This document shows positions 34,503 to 43,186 of a DNA stretch of 64,000 bases, one piece after another. Source of the stretch: Bacteroidales bacterium UBA2287 (lineage in GTDB: Bacteria > Bacteroidota > Bacteroidia > Bacteroidales > Tenuifilaceae); assembly GCA_002345675.1 (NCBI GenBank), contig DDWL01000016.1, forward strand, positions 1-64,000, read 5' to 3'. Under the pieces are notes generated by a model. That model searched no databases and was not told where the DNA came from. It saw nothing but the letters and a program-made list of their open reading frames with translations. Each line of letters opens with the position of its first letter. Position 1 is the stretch's first letter. Both the position numbers and the translations under genes were made by a program.

Positions 34503-34724
34503 ATGACTAATAAGGAAACCGTTGAAAGAAATATTGGATTGACTTTTGATTTCGTAAATCATATGATTGACAATCCAAATTTAGCTGAAAATCTTCCCGA
34601 GGATTTCAAATTAGAATTCATTGAAAAAGACTTTCCAAATGTTGAGAAAAAACAACAGGATAAAGAGAGTAAAACGAAAAAAAAATATGTTAGAGTAAGA
34701 AATTCATTTGAATTCTCAAAGTAA
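34503..34724 (+). CDS. Small DUF5647-like hypothetical protein
   Basis: The 73-residue protein starts 3 bp after its partner. The N-terminal pattern NKETVERNIGLTFDFVNHMIDNPNLAENLPEDFKLEFIEKD resembles the DUF5647 family. The C-terminal third is very Lys-rich (KKQQDKESKTKKKYVRVR) and probably disordered or nucleic-acid binding. It lies inside the cassette bounded by 12-bp inverted repeats. The function is unknown. Confidence 0.68.
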   Translation: MTNKETVERNIGLTFDFVNHMIDNPNLAENLPEDFKLEFIEKDFPNVEKKQQDKESKTKKKYVRVRNSFEFSK

Positions 34725-34843
34725 TTATGATGTTGTATTAAAAATAATTAACAAATTATTTTATAAGAGATATACGACAATCTACTATCCCCAGCGCAAA
34801 ACGCACCCCCAGCCGTTAACGTTAATAAAAAAAACAGTAAAAT

Positions 34844-34873
34844 TTTGTTTCTTGACACAAATAGAGTAAATTG
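34844..34873 (+). promoter_or_regulatory. Candidate promoter of the AAA/DUF4143 ATPase
   Basis: TTTG (34844-34847), a 19-bp spacer and TAAATTG (34867-34873), an imperfect -7 element, lie 22 bp before the ATG. The preceding 34782-34843 contains TTAACGTTAA, also found after the gene at 36034-36042. Confidence 0.4.
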
Positions 34874-34894
34874 CGTCTTTAACGCGACGGAATT

Positions 34895-36028
34895 ATGAAA
34901 TATTTAAAGCGAGAAATATCAGAAAGTGTTATAAGAAAACTTCAACCAAATAAGGTTGTTATTGTTTTTGGTGCACGACGAGTAGGAAAAACAGTTCTAG
35001 TAAAAGAAATTTTAGAGAAGTTAGACGAACCTATTCTATCGTTAAATGGAGAAGATATAAATGTACACGATAAACTTGCAATCAGGTCTGCTGAAAATTA
35101 CAAGCAACTTATTGGTTCATATAGAGTTTTATATATCGATGAAGCTCAAAAAATTCCAGACATTGGATTAAAGCTTAAGCTAATGGTTGATGAAATAGAG
35201 GGGTTAAAAATTATAATCTCTTGTTCATCATCATTTGATATTTCAAAAGAAGCTGGAGAACCGTTAACAGGTAGAAAACATACATTCAATTTATTTGCGT
35301 TGTCTGAAAATGAGTATAACCAAATTGAAAATAGTATTTCAAAAATAGATAAACTTAGAGAACGCTTAATTTTTGGAAATTATCCTGAGTTACTTCAATT
35401 GCCCGACCAAGCTGATAAAATTGATTACTTAAATGATATGGTTAGTTCATATTTACTAAAAGATATTTTAGTTTACGAAAACATTAAAAACTCTCAAACA
35501 ATCTTTAATCTTTTACGATTAATAGCATTTCAATTAGGCGGAGAAGTATCGATGCAGGAACTAGGAAAACAGCTTGGAATAAGTAAAAATACAGTTGAAA
35601 AATACCTCGATTTACTGAGCAAAGTTTTTATTCTTCATAAAGTAGAAGGTTTTAGTCGAAATTTAAGAAAAGAAATTACCAAAAATTCAAGATGGTATTT
35701 CTTAGATAATGGTATCAGAAATGCAATAATTGCAAATTTCAATCCCATCGAAGCCCGAAATGACATAGGACAACTTTGGGAAAACTATATGATTAGTGAA
35801 AGGCTTAAATATCAAGAATACAAAAAGATATCGTCTAATAATTATTTTTGGAGAACTTATGACCAGCAAGAGATAGATTGGGTTGAAGAAAGAGGAGGTT
35901 CATTGTATGGATATGAATTTAAATTGAAACAAGATAAAGTAAAAATTCCTACACAATGGGAAAATGCATATCCAAACGCTTCATTCGAAGTGATAAATAA
36001 TTTAAATTTTGAAAAATGGTTGAGATAA
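34895..36028 (+). CDS. AAA ATPase with DUF4143 C-terminal domain
   Basis: The 377-residue protein has a P-loop ATPase domain at about residues 1-150 (Walker A VFGARRVGKTVLVKEIL, Walker B VLYIDEAQKI, and an SGSS-like sensor seen as ISCSSSFDI). A winged-helix/DUF4143 region follows (MQELGKQLGISKNTVEKYLDLLSKVFILHKVEGFSRNLRKEI...KWYFLDNG-like RWYFLDNGIRNAI, ending in a nuclease-like GYEFKLKQDKVKIP). This large family is common in Bacteroidota and archaea and has no assigned role. The possible PD-(D/E)XK-like tail includes the E-x-K in YEFKLK. The gene is AT-rich and flanked by TAACGTTAA words, so it is likely to have been acquired. Confidence 0.88.
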   Translation: MKYLKREISESVIRKLQPNKVVIVFGARRVGKTVLVKEILEKLDEPILSLNGEDINVHDKLAIRSAENYKQLIGSYRVLYIDEAQKIPDIGLKLKLMVDEIEGLKIIISCSSSFDISKEAGEPLTGRKHTFNLFALSENEYNQIENSISKIDKLRERLIFGNYPELLQLPDQADKIDYLNDMVSSYLLKDILVYENIKNSQTIFNLLRLIAFQLGGEVSMQELGKQLGISKNTVEKYLDLLSKVFILHKVEGFSRNLRKEITKNSRWYFLDNGIRNAIIANFNPIEARNDIGQLWENYMISERLKYQEYKKISSNNYFWRTYDQQEIDWVEERGGSLYGYEFKLKQDKVKIPTQWENAYPNASFEVINNLNFEKWLR

Positions 36029-36092
36029 TTTACTAACGTTAACAAATGCATTTAGATTCGCTGAACTCCCACCTGAAATACTCCCTCTACCG

Positions 36093-37424
36093 TTATACCT
36101 TTCGCCCAACCCACCTATTCGATTTTAGGTAGAAATACGAAACTATGGCAAGGAATGAACCATAGAAAAGTTCAACGGTCCAAACCATTGTTAAGTTTAC
36201 CTTAAAATGTAAAACTAGTAGGGCTGTAATTGCAACATACAAAGTAAGAACTAACGATTCGATAATTAATGAAACATTGGTTTTTCCGGTTCCCGAAACA
36301 CCATGAAAAAGAATTGACCCAGCCGCTAAAAAAATTGCTGCCACCGATATAATGTAAACTATTGGAATCCCCATTGCAACAAGCGTGTCGCTTGTTATAT
36401 ATAACGATAATAGCTGAGGGGCAAATATGCTGCTAAAAATGGCAAGCACCATTACCATACCAACGCTTAGCGCAGCAACTTTTTTTACAAGCGAAAGCAC
36501 CTCTCCAGATCGATCTTGACCTATTACGAAGCTTACTAACGTATTTGCTGCCGATGCAAATCCCATTATGGGAACCATTAAAAGAACGTATATCGACCTA
36601 ATAACGTTGGAAATTGCCAGCTCCGTTTCGCCCATTTTTTCGATTATCAGAAAAAATACGAACCAAACAGCAAACGCAAAAAACGACTGAAACATGGTTG
36701 GCACCGAAATTTTAAGTAAACGAAATAGCAGCTTAAAGCTGAAAATTCGGTAGGTAAAAAGTCGGTACTTTTTTAGCGAACTCCGCGAAAGTGAAAATGC
36801 AATAAAAACTAGTACCGATGCGCCTTCGGAAATAACCGATGCTAACGCAGCTCCCTCAACACCCATTTGCGGCAAACCGAAATGACCAAAAATTAGCGCA
36901 TAGTCGAGAACTATGTTTAGCGCAACCATAACTACAGTTGCCAACGAAATTATTCGGGTTCGTCCAATGCCTACGTAAAATGCATTAAACAAAAAGCTGG
37001 TGTGTGCGAAAAACAGTCCCCAAATTCGGTACTTCAGAAACCCAGCACTGGAAAGGTTAATTGCTTCGGATTCGACCAAACTGCTTAAAATACTATTTCC
37101 AAAGCTCTGATAAATAATAAATAGAAGAAGCGCAAGAGCGGTCAAAAAGAAAAAACCATGCTGGGCTACCCTACCAATGGTTCGGTATGCACCTTCGCCA
37201 AAACGACGGGCTATAACTATTTGAACTCCAATTCCAAATCCCCAACCTAGCATAACTATTGCAAGGTAAAAGAGCCCACCAATTGCTCCTGCGCCAAGCG
37301 CAACCTCTCCTAGCCTCCCAAGAAATGCTGTATCGGTAACGTTTATAACGTTTTGGGCAATGCTACCAATAATAATAGGGTAAGCAATTTGCCATACCCT
37401 ATTGTATGAAATTGTTGTTTTCAA
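36093..37424 (-). CDS. MATE family efflux transporter
   Basis: The 443-residue, 12-helix protein belongs to the multi-antimicrobial extrusion family, driven by Na+ or H+. Typical features are AYPIIIGSIAQNVINVTDTAFLGRLGEVALGAGAIGG at the N terminus, GWGFGIGVQIVIARRFGEGAY, and the duplicated second half starting near LLKISVPTMFQSF. The only available start is TTG, since an in-frame TAA lies four codons upstream. It lies 21 bp after the S9 peptidase gene on the same strand. The substrate is unknown. Confidence 0.92.
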   Translation of the reverse strand: MKTTISYNRVWQIAYPIIIGSIAQNVINVTDTAFLGRLGEVALGAGAIGGLFYLAIVMLGWGFGIGVQIVIARRFGEGAYRTIGRVAQHGFFFLTALALLLFIIYQSFGNSILSSLVESEAINLSSAGFLKYRIWGLFFAHTSFLFNAFYVGIGRTRIISLATVVMVALNIVLDYALIFGHFGLPQMGVEGAALASVISEGASVLVFIAFSLSRSSLKKYRLFTYRIFSFKLLFRLLKISVPTMFQSFFAFAVWFVFFLIIEKMGETELAISNVIRSIYVLLMVPIMGFASAANTLVSFVIGQDRSGEVLSLVKKVAALSVGMVMVLAIFSSIFAPQLLSLYITSDTLVAMGIPIVYIISVAAIFLAAGSILFHGVSGTGKTNVSLIIESLVLTLYVAITALLVLHFKVNLTMVWTVELFYGSFLAIVSYFYLKSNRWVGRKV

Positions 37425-37445
37425 AAAAGTAGTTTAAACACGTAT

Positions 37446-39593
37446 TTACAAATAATCGTCGAAATAGTTGGTAACCTTTTGCATAAGGTGTACTCGGTCG
37501 CGGCCCCGCACATTGTGTTCGTGGCGTGGGTACATAAAAAAATCGACCTGCACCCCTTGCTTAACGCATTCGTGTAAAAAACCAAAGCTGTGCTGTGGCA
37601 CTACCGTTGCGTCAATGTCGCCATGAATAATGAGCAGTTTTCCCTTTAAATTTTTTACGTAATTCTTAAGGTTCGAATTGCTGTAACCCTCGGGGTTTTC
37701 TTCGGGGGTATCCATGTAGCGCTCACCGTACATAACTTCGTATAAACTCCAATCGATAACGGGTCCGCCAGCCACGCCAACCTTAAAAATTTTCGATACC
37801 TTAAGCATCATCGAAACGGTCATAAAGCCACCGTAGCTCCATCCGTGTACTCCAATTCTTGCTGTGTCAACATACGACAAGCCCTTTAAGTATTCAATTC
37901 CTGTTAGCTGATCGGCTAATTCGTTCACTCCAATATTTCGGTGTATTGCATTCTCAAACTCCAAACTCCTGTTCGACGAACCCCTGTTATCGATGGTAAA
38001 CATTACATACCCCTTTTGTGCCATGAAGTACTCCCAAAGTCGAGCTCCACCAAGCCACGAGTTCTTAACTAGCTGTGTATGTGGTCCGCCATATACGTAA
38101 ACAATAACTGGATACTTTTTTGTTGAATCGAAGTCGGTTGGCTTTATAACCCTGCCATACAAACTGGTTTTACCATCGTTTGCCGTAAGAGTTACCATAT
38201 CCAAACTTCCCATACTGTAATCGTTGTAGGGATTTTTAGCAGCCAAAAGCTGCTTTACAAACTTGCCATTTTGCTGGTATAGCTCAACCCTGCTTGGAAC
38301 AGTTGTACTCGACCAGGTATCGATAAAAAATCCAGCTTCGGTATTCAAAAGAACTCTGTGGGTTCCTGCTGCAAGCGTAAGTCGTCGCTCGTCGCCGGTT
38401 TTTAGGTCAACTCTATATAAATGACTCTCGAGTGGGCTTTGCTTTGTCGACATAAAGTACATAAATTGCTCACGAGCATCGATTCCAATAATTTCAGTTA
38501 CCATCCCCTCTCCCTTTGTAACCTGCTTCACAAGCGTACCATCGGTTTTGTAAAGGTAAACATGGTTATAACCATCGCGCTGACTTTGCCATAGGAAATG
38601 GTCGGATTTGCTCTTCAAAAAAACCATGGGGTTTTGAGGTTCAACGTACTTTTCGTGTTTTTCTTCAAAAAGTGTTTTAATAAACTCTCCTGTAATTGCA
38701 CTATACTGGTTAAACCACATGTGGTTTTGCTCGCGGTTTATTACGGCAATGTAAATCGACTGTTCATCAGGACTCCATGCAATATTTGTTAAATACTGCT
38801 CCTTGGGCTCGCCAGTTTTTAGCCAAACCGTGTTTGTCGTTTCCATACTAAAAACGCCAACAGTTACCTCATGACTTTTCATGCCTGCCATAGGGTACTT
38901 AACAGGGTCGGCTTGGGCTATACGTTCGTCGATGTTTACAAGCGGATAATCGGTTACCATGCTTTCGTCCATTCGGTAAAAGGCTAAACTTTTTCCCGTG
39001 GGCGACCAAAACGTTCCCTTTTCTATTCCAAACTCGTTACGGTGAACCGATTGCCCATTTACAATTCCTTTGTTTTTATCGGATGTTACGGCAACTGGAG
39101 TACTCGTTTCCGAAACCACAAAAAGGTTATTATCAAGGGTATAGGCTATTCTTTTTCGTAAAGGGTCGAGGTCTTGGTTTTGGGCATTCTCATCGAAATT
39201 TATTATATTGAGTATTGCTGCCTTTTCCACATCGTACTCCATGTATAAAGAATCGGTTATGTACGATAATTTCGTGTTATCAACCCATATTAGCTGCCTA
39301 AGCGAACGAGCCTCGAGGATTCCCTTTTGCTTCAAATTTTCGTTGAACTTATCGAGAGATAAAATAGCTGCCGATGCTCCCTTTTGGGCATCAACTTGAA
39401 GTAAATCCTTGTCTTGTATATATGTATAACTTTTTGTCGATGGTCTCCAAGCCAAACCTGTAAGCCTTTCGGGTGCAAAGTCGCTATTTTGTCCGAGTAC
39501 GGCTTGTGTAATGGTAAAATTTTTCGGCTGCCCCGATAAAAACGTGTTCGATACAAATAGAACAAAAACGAGTAGTGAGAAACGTCGAATCAT
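37446..39593 (-). CDS. S9 family dipeptidyl peptidase (DPP IV-like)
   Basis: The 715-residue secreted protease has a signal peptide ending FLSGQ. The N-terminal eight-bladed beta-propeller (about 35-460) contains the DPP IV signature GTFWSPTGKSLAFYRMDESMVTDYPL, including the acidic residues that bind the substrate amino terminus. The C-terminal alpha/beta hydrolase domain has GWSYGGFMT (Ser nucleophile), HGDIDATV (Asp) and PRHEHNVRG (His). It removes dipeptides, preferably X-Pro, from peptides in the periplasm. It fits a peptide-degrading lifestyle, as do the T9SS proteases in the window. Confidence 0.95.
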   Translation of the reverse strand: MIRRFSLLVFVLFVSNTFLSGQPKNFTITQAVLGQNSDFAPERLTGLAWRPSTKSYTYIQDKDLLQVDAQKGASAAILSLDKFNENLKQKGILEARSLRQLIWVDNTKLSYITDSLYMEYDVEKAAILNIINFDENAQNQDLDPLRKRIAYTLDNNLFVVSETSTPVAVTSDKNKGIVNGQSVHRNEFGIEKGTFWSPTGKSLAFYRMDESMVTDYPLVNIDERIAQADPVKYPMAGMKSHEVTVGVFSMETTNTVWLKTGEPKEQYLTNIAWSPDEQSIYIAVINREQNHMWFNQYSAITGEFIKTLFEEKHEKYVEPQNPMVFLKSKSDHFLWQSQRDGYNHVYLYKTDGTLVKQVTKGEGMVTEIIGIDAREQFMYFMSTKQSPLESHLYRVDLKTGDERRLTLAAGTHRVLLNTEAGFFIDTWSSTTVPSRVELYQQNGKFVKQLLAAKNPYNDYSMGSLDMVTLTANDGKTSLYGRVIKPTDFDSTKKYPVIVYVYGGPHTQLVKNSWLGGARLWEYFMAQKGYVMFTIDNRGSSNRSLEFENAIHRNIGVNELADQLTGIEYLKGLSYVDTARIGVHGWSYGGFMTVSMMLKVSKIFKVGVAGGPVIDWSLYEVMYGERYMDTPEENPEGYSNSNLKNYVKNLKGKLLIIHGDIDATVVPQHSFGFLHECVKQGVQVDFFMYPRHEHNVRGRDRVHLMQKVTNYFDDYL

Positions 39594-39828
39594 ATTATAA
39601 GTATTTTAATTTCTGATAATTACACTCATTTCGTAGATTTTAACGAGAGCGCAAAATGGCTTTTTTTAGCATCAAAAACAATGAGAAAATTTTTATTTTG
39701 AAAAAACCTCATGTAAATTCAATGGTTGTTGCTATTTTCAGCCTCCGAAAAGAGTTGATACTTTGATAGCTCGGGTTGTTTTTAGTTTAACCCAACAAAA
39801 CTGTCTTTTTAAAATAAAAAACACTCAC

Positions 39829-41613
39829 ATGATTGCAATTGACTGGATAATAATTGCCATTTACTTTGTTATTAGCTTATCCATTGGCCTTTACATGAGC
39901 AAACGGGCAGGGAGAAGCACCAGCGACTTTTTTCTTAGCGGGCGTAATTTGCCCTGGTACATTGCTGGAACCAGCATGGTGGCAACTACTTTTGCCGCCG
40001 ACACACCCCTAGCTGTTACCGAACTTGTTGCCGAAAACGGCATTGCAGGAAACTGGCTCTGGTGGAATATGCTCTTTGGCGGAATGCTTACCGTTTTCTT
40101 TTTTGCTCGCCTTTGGCGACGAGCCGGAATACTTACCGACTGCGAACTGGTTAGCATTAGGTATTCGGGCAAACCAGCTTCGTTTCTCCGTGGGTTTAGG
40201 TCCATTTACATTGGAATTGTAATGAACGTTATTGTACTTGCTTGGGTTAACCTGGCAATGGTTAAAATTCTAACGGTAATGCTTCCAAATTTTACATTCT
40301 TTGGAATTACCGAAATTAGCTTCCTTGGCATTACGCTATCGGCTCATTTAATGCTGGTTGCATCGCTACTGGTATTCGTTGCTTTTTACTCAGCCCTTTC
40401 GGGACTGTGGGGTGTAAGCTTAACCGACAGCTTTCAGTTTATTATTGCCATGACAGGGTGCATTGTTCTCGCAATTTTTGCTCTTCGCCATCCCGATGTT
40501 GGGGGCATAAGCGGATTAAAGGAGAAGCTTCCCGCTTCGGTATTCTCATTCTTCCCTACAATTGGCGAAACCAGCGTTGGAGGTGTTTTAACTCTTAGTC
40601 TTACTGCTTTTATTGCTTACCTTGGTGTTCAGTGGTGGGCAAGTTGGTACCCTGGTGCCGAACCTGGTGGCGGCGGCTACATAGCACAGCGAATGATGTC
40701 GGCAAAAAACGAAAAGCATTCGCTTATGGCTACCCTTTGGTTTCAAATTGCCCATTACGGTATTCGTCCCTGGCCATGGATTTTGGTTGCTTTGGTAACT
40801 CTTGTTCTTTACCCCGATGCTACCGACAAAGGTGCTGCTTACGTTATGGTTATTCGCGATATTATGCCTGCGGGTTGGCTTGGGTTGCTAATGGCAGCAT
40901 TTCTTGCAGCTTATATGTCAACAATGGCTTCGCAAATGGTATGGGGTACTTCGTACATTGTAAACGATTTTGTTAAGCCTTTTATAAAGCCCAACGCTTC
41001 GGAAAAGTACCTTGTAAAGGTTTCGCGAATTACTACGTTTGTCCTTATGATTTTGTCGATTCTGGCTACCACTCAGTTCACGAAAATTAGCGATGCTTGG
41101 AAATTCATTCTTGCCTGTAGCGGTGGTATTGGGCTTGTGCTTATTCTACGTTGGTTTTGGTGGCGCATTAATGCTTGGTCCGAAATTGCTGCAATGATTG
41201 CCCCATTTATGGTTTACCCTTGGCTTAAAAGCTTTACAAATCTTGAGTTCGAACTTACGTTAATAATTACGGTTTTCTTCTCAACCGCTGTTTGGATTAT
41301 TGTTACATTTATTACAAAACCAACTGCAACCGAAACACTAATAAGTTTTTACGAAAGGGTGCATCCGGGCGGGGTTGGATGGAAAATTATTTCGGACAAA
41401 CTGCCAAATGTAGTTAGCGACTCGGGATTTCGATACCTTTGGTATGCTTGGTTTGGCGGCTGCTTAACCATTTTTTCGTTTCTATTTGGATTAGGAAAAC
41501 TTATTTTAGGCAGCTACTGGTCGGCATTCTTTCTATTTATTCTTTTTGGCCTAGGTGCACTTATTATTGCAAAATCGTTGCAAAAACACGGTTGGAATAA
41601 ATTGGTAAAATAA
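39829..41613 (+). CDS. Sodium:solute symporter (SSS/SLC5 family)
   Basis: The roughly 594-residue, 13-14-helix transporter begins at the ATG 39829 (MIAIDWIIIAIYFVISLSIGLYMSKRAGRSTSDFFLSGRNLPWYIAG). This start fits the family and avoids the TTG-initiated extension from 39763. Conserved features include the GTSMVATTFAADTPLAV segment, the Na+-site region FYSALSGLWGVSLTDSFQF, and MAAFLAAYMSTMASQMVWGTSYIVNDF. Family members take up sugars, amino acids or other solutes with Na+, which fits a sodium cycle maintained by the Mrp antiporter. The substrate cannot be read from the sequence. Confidence 0.92.
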   Translation: MIAIDWIIIAIYFVISLSIGLYMSKRAGRSTSDFFLSGRNLPWYIAGTSMVATTFAADTPLAVTELVAENGIAGNWLWWNMLFGGMLTVFFFARLWRRAGILTDCELVSIRYSGKPASFLRGFRSIYIGIVMNVIVLAWVNLAMVKILTVMLPNFTFFGITEISFLGITLSAHLMLVASLLVFVAFYSALSGLWGVSLTDSFQFIIAMTGCIVLAIFALRHPDVGGISGLKEKLPASVFSFFPTIGETSVGGVLTLSLTAFIAYLGVQWWASWYPGAEPGGGGYIAQRMMSAKNEKHSLMATLWFQIAHYGIRPWPWILVALVTLVLYPDATDKGAAYVMVIRDIMPAGWLGLLMAAFLAAYMSTMASQMVWGTSYIVNDFVKPFIKPNASEKYLVKVSRITTFVLMILSILATTQFTKISDAWKFILACSGGIGLVLILRWFWWRINAWSEIAAMIAPFMVYPWLKSFTNLEFELTLIITVFFSTAVWIIVTFITKPTATETLISFYERVHPGGVGWKIISDKLPNVVSDSGFRYLWYAWFGGCLTIFSFLFGLGKLILGSYWSAFFLFILFGLGALIIAKSLQKHGWNKLVK

Positions 41614-41792
41614 CTTAAAACGCAAGTACAGTCGTTAAAAGAAGTTATATTTCTGTGTATCTTATACTTAACTGTTTTAGATGTATTTTTCGACACAACA
41701 AATAAGTTATTATTAAATGAAACACAGATATTTGCTTTTATTATTCGTATATTTTTATTTAACTTGCATACTAAATTAAAAGTTACTTCTAA

Positions 41793-42710
41793 ATGTTAAG
41801 TAATAGCCTTTCAAGGGGTAAAGCCCAAAAAATAGTTCTATACCTTGTAATTATTGTTGCTATTATTATAGGTTGCAAGGGAAATAGCGAAAAAGACAAA
41901 TCATTAATTACTCGCGATTCCTTTAAGCCCGACACCCTTTCGTACCTAATAAAGTACGATAATTCCTTGTTTCCCCTGCCCTCTCCGTATCAAGCAGCTA
42001 TTCTAATTAAAAAGCATATTATTCCGTTCGACGAGAATATTCCTAACAAACCCGAAAACAAGCAGCGATATACAACAAACTTTAAGAAAGCTCTGAATAT
42101 GGGAGTTTACGGAACCGACTTAAGCTACATGAACATTTACGACCGTACTCAGCAATCAATAGTATTTATTGGTGCTCTAAAACGACTCTCCGAAGACCTT
42201 AGCATTACACCCGCATTTAGTAACGATTTTTTCTCGGGAATTGAACGAAACATTAACACTCGCGACTCTCTTCTTGTATATCTAAGCAAGGCTTACCGAA
42301 AAGCCGATGGGTTTCTTCGCGAAAACGACCGATCCGAAACAAGTACGCTAATTCTTACTGGCGGTTGGATTGAAAGTGTTTACATTTTAACCCAAATAGC
42401 AAAAACCACCTCGAACCGCGATGTAATTAATCGCATTGGTCAGCAAAAGCATCCTCTCGATAATATTATCGAAGTACTTACACCACTTTACTATAAATCG
42501 CCTGAGTTTACTCAGCTAACCGATATGTTTATTGAGCTTGCCTACGAATTCGATGGTATAATTTTCTCATACTCATACAAAGAGCCTAAAATAGATGTTG
42601 AAAATAAAATCACCTATATTCACAGCGAATCAAGGGTTACCATGTCCGAATATCATCTTCAAGCAATTACAAAAAAGGTTGAAGCTATACGGAATTTTAT
42701 TACTGAATAA
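41793..42710 (+). CDS. Lipoprotein of unknown function
   Basis: The 305-residue protein has an N-terminal membrane segment (about 14-28) ending in the lipobox IIIGC at about Cys28, which indicates a lipid anchor. The remainder is predicted mostly helical (for example NMGVYGTDLSYMNIYDRTQQSIVFIGALKRLSEDL and STLILTGGWIESVYILTQIAKTT), with no motif I recognise. It is the first gene of an operon-like row with a secreted protein and a large ABC transporter (gaps of 31 and 19 bp). A role with that transporter is inferred from position only. Confidence 0.82.
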   Translation: MLSNSLSRGKAQKIVLYLVIIVAIIIGCKGNSEKDKSLITRDSFKPDTLSYLIKYDNSLFPLPSPYQAAILIKKHIIPFDENIPNKPENKQRYTTNFKKALNMGVYGTDLSYMNIYDRTQQSIVFIGALKRLSEDLSITPAFSNDFFSGIERNINTRDSLLVYLSKAYRKADGFLRENDRSETSTLILTGGWIESVYILTQIAKTTSNRDVINRIGQQKHPLDNIIEVLTPLYYKSPEFTQLTDMFIELAYEFDGIIFSYSYKEPKIDVENKITYIHSESRVTMSEYHLQAITKKVEAIRNFITE

Positions 42711-42741
42711 CGGTTACACTTTATTTAACTCATAATTTAAA

Positions 42742-43167
42742 ATGAGAAAATTTCTACTAATATTTGCTTTTTCCACAAGCCTTCAGTTCGTATTTGCATT
42801 TAGCGCAAGTGCTCAAATTGAGCAACTTCAACATATTTGCTCCCTCTACTTTTCGCCCGAGTTCATTTCCGATGGGCAACAATATTTTGCACCACTTAAA
42901 CCCGATCAGAAAATAGAATTTCGTACAACTTTTTTTCAGGATAACACCTACCGAATAATTGCCTGTTCAAACGTGCGAAAGGGCGACGTAACTTTTTCGG
43001 TATACGACACTGAAAAAAATTTACTTTTTACAAATTCGAGCTACGAATTCACTCCATACTGGGATTTTCGATTCAGTTCTACAATAACCTGTATTATTCA
43101 GGTCGATGTTAAAAGTGTTAAGTTTAATCCTGGTTTTGTTATGCTCCTTATTGGCTACAAGCCCTAA
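42742..43167 (+). CDS. Secreted beta-rich hypothetical protein
   Basis: The 141-residue protein has a signal peptide ending FSASAQ. The mature part of about 115 residues looks like a small beta sandwich (KIEFRTTFFQDNTYRIIACSNVRKGDVTFSVYDTEKNLLFTNSS, WDFRFSSTITCIIQVDVKS, GFVMLLIGYK). I do not recognise a family. It lies between the lipoprotein and the ABC transporter genes in the same operon-like row, so it may be their periplasmic partner. Confidence 0.8.
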   Translation: MRKFLLIFAFSTSLQFVFAFSASAQIEQLQHICSLYFSPEFISDGQQYFAPLKPDQKIEFRTTFFQDNTYRIIACSNVRKGDVTFSVYDTEKNLLFTNSSYEFTPYWDFRFSSTITCIIQVDVKSVKFNPGFVMLLIGYKP

Positions 43168-43186
43168 TAAACTAATATTATAACCC

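Larger units (their letters stand above)
34138..34781. repeat. 12-bp inverted repeats bounding a two-gene cassette
   Basis: ATTGTCGTATAT (34138-34149) and its exact complement ATATACGACAAT (34770-34781) flank the two small genes at 34176-34724. The left copy overlaps a TATATTTG -7 promoter element (34145-34152) that fits the first gene. The region is more AT-rich than its surroundings. Confidence 0.6.

Noticed and set aside
34782..36060. Integron attC-like sites around the AAA/DUF4143 gene
   Set aside because: TAACGTTAA words bracket the gene, but the R and L core boxes of attC and a pairing partner could not be found, and the same word occurs elsewhere (near 31342).
39763..39828. N-terminal extension of the sodium symporter from a TTG codon
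   Set aside because: The family starts just before the first helix, at the ATG 39829; the extension is not hydrophobic in the expected way.
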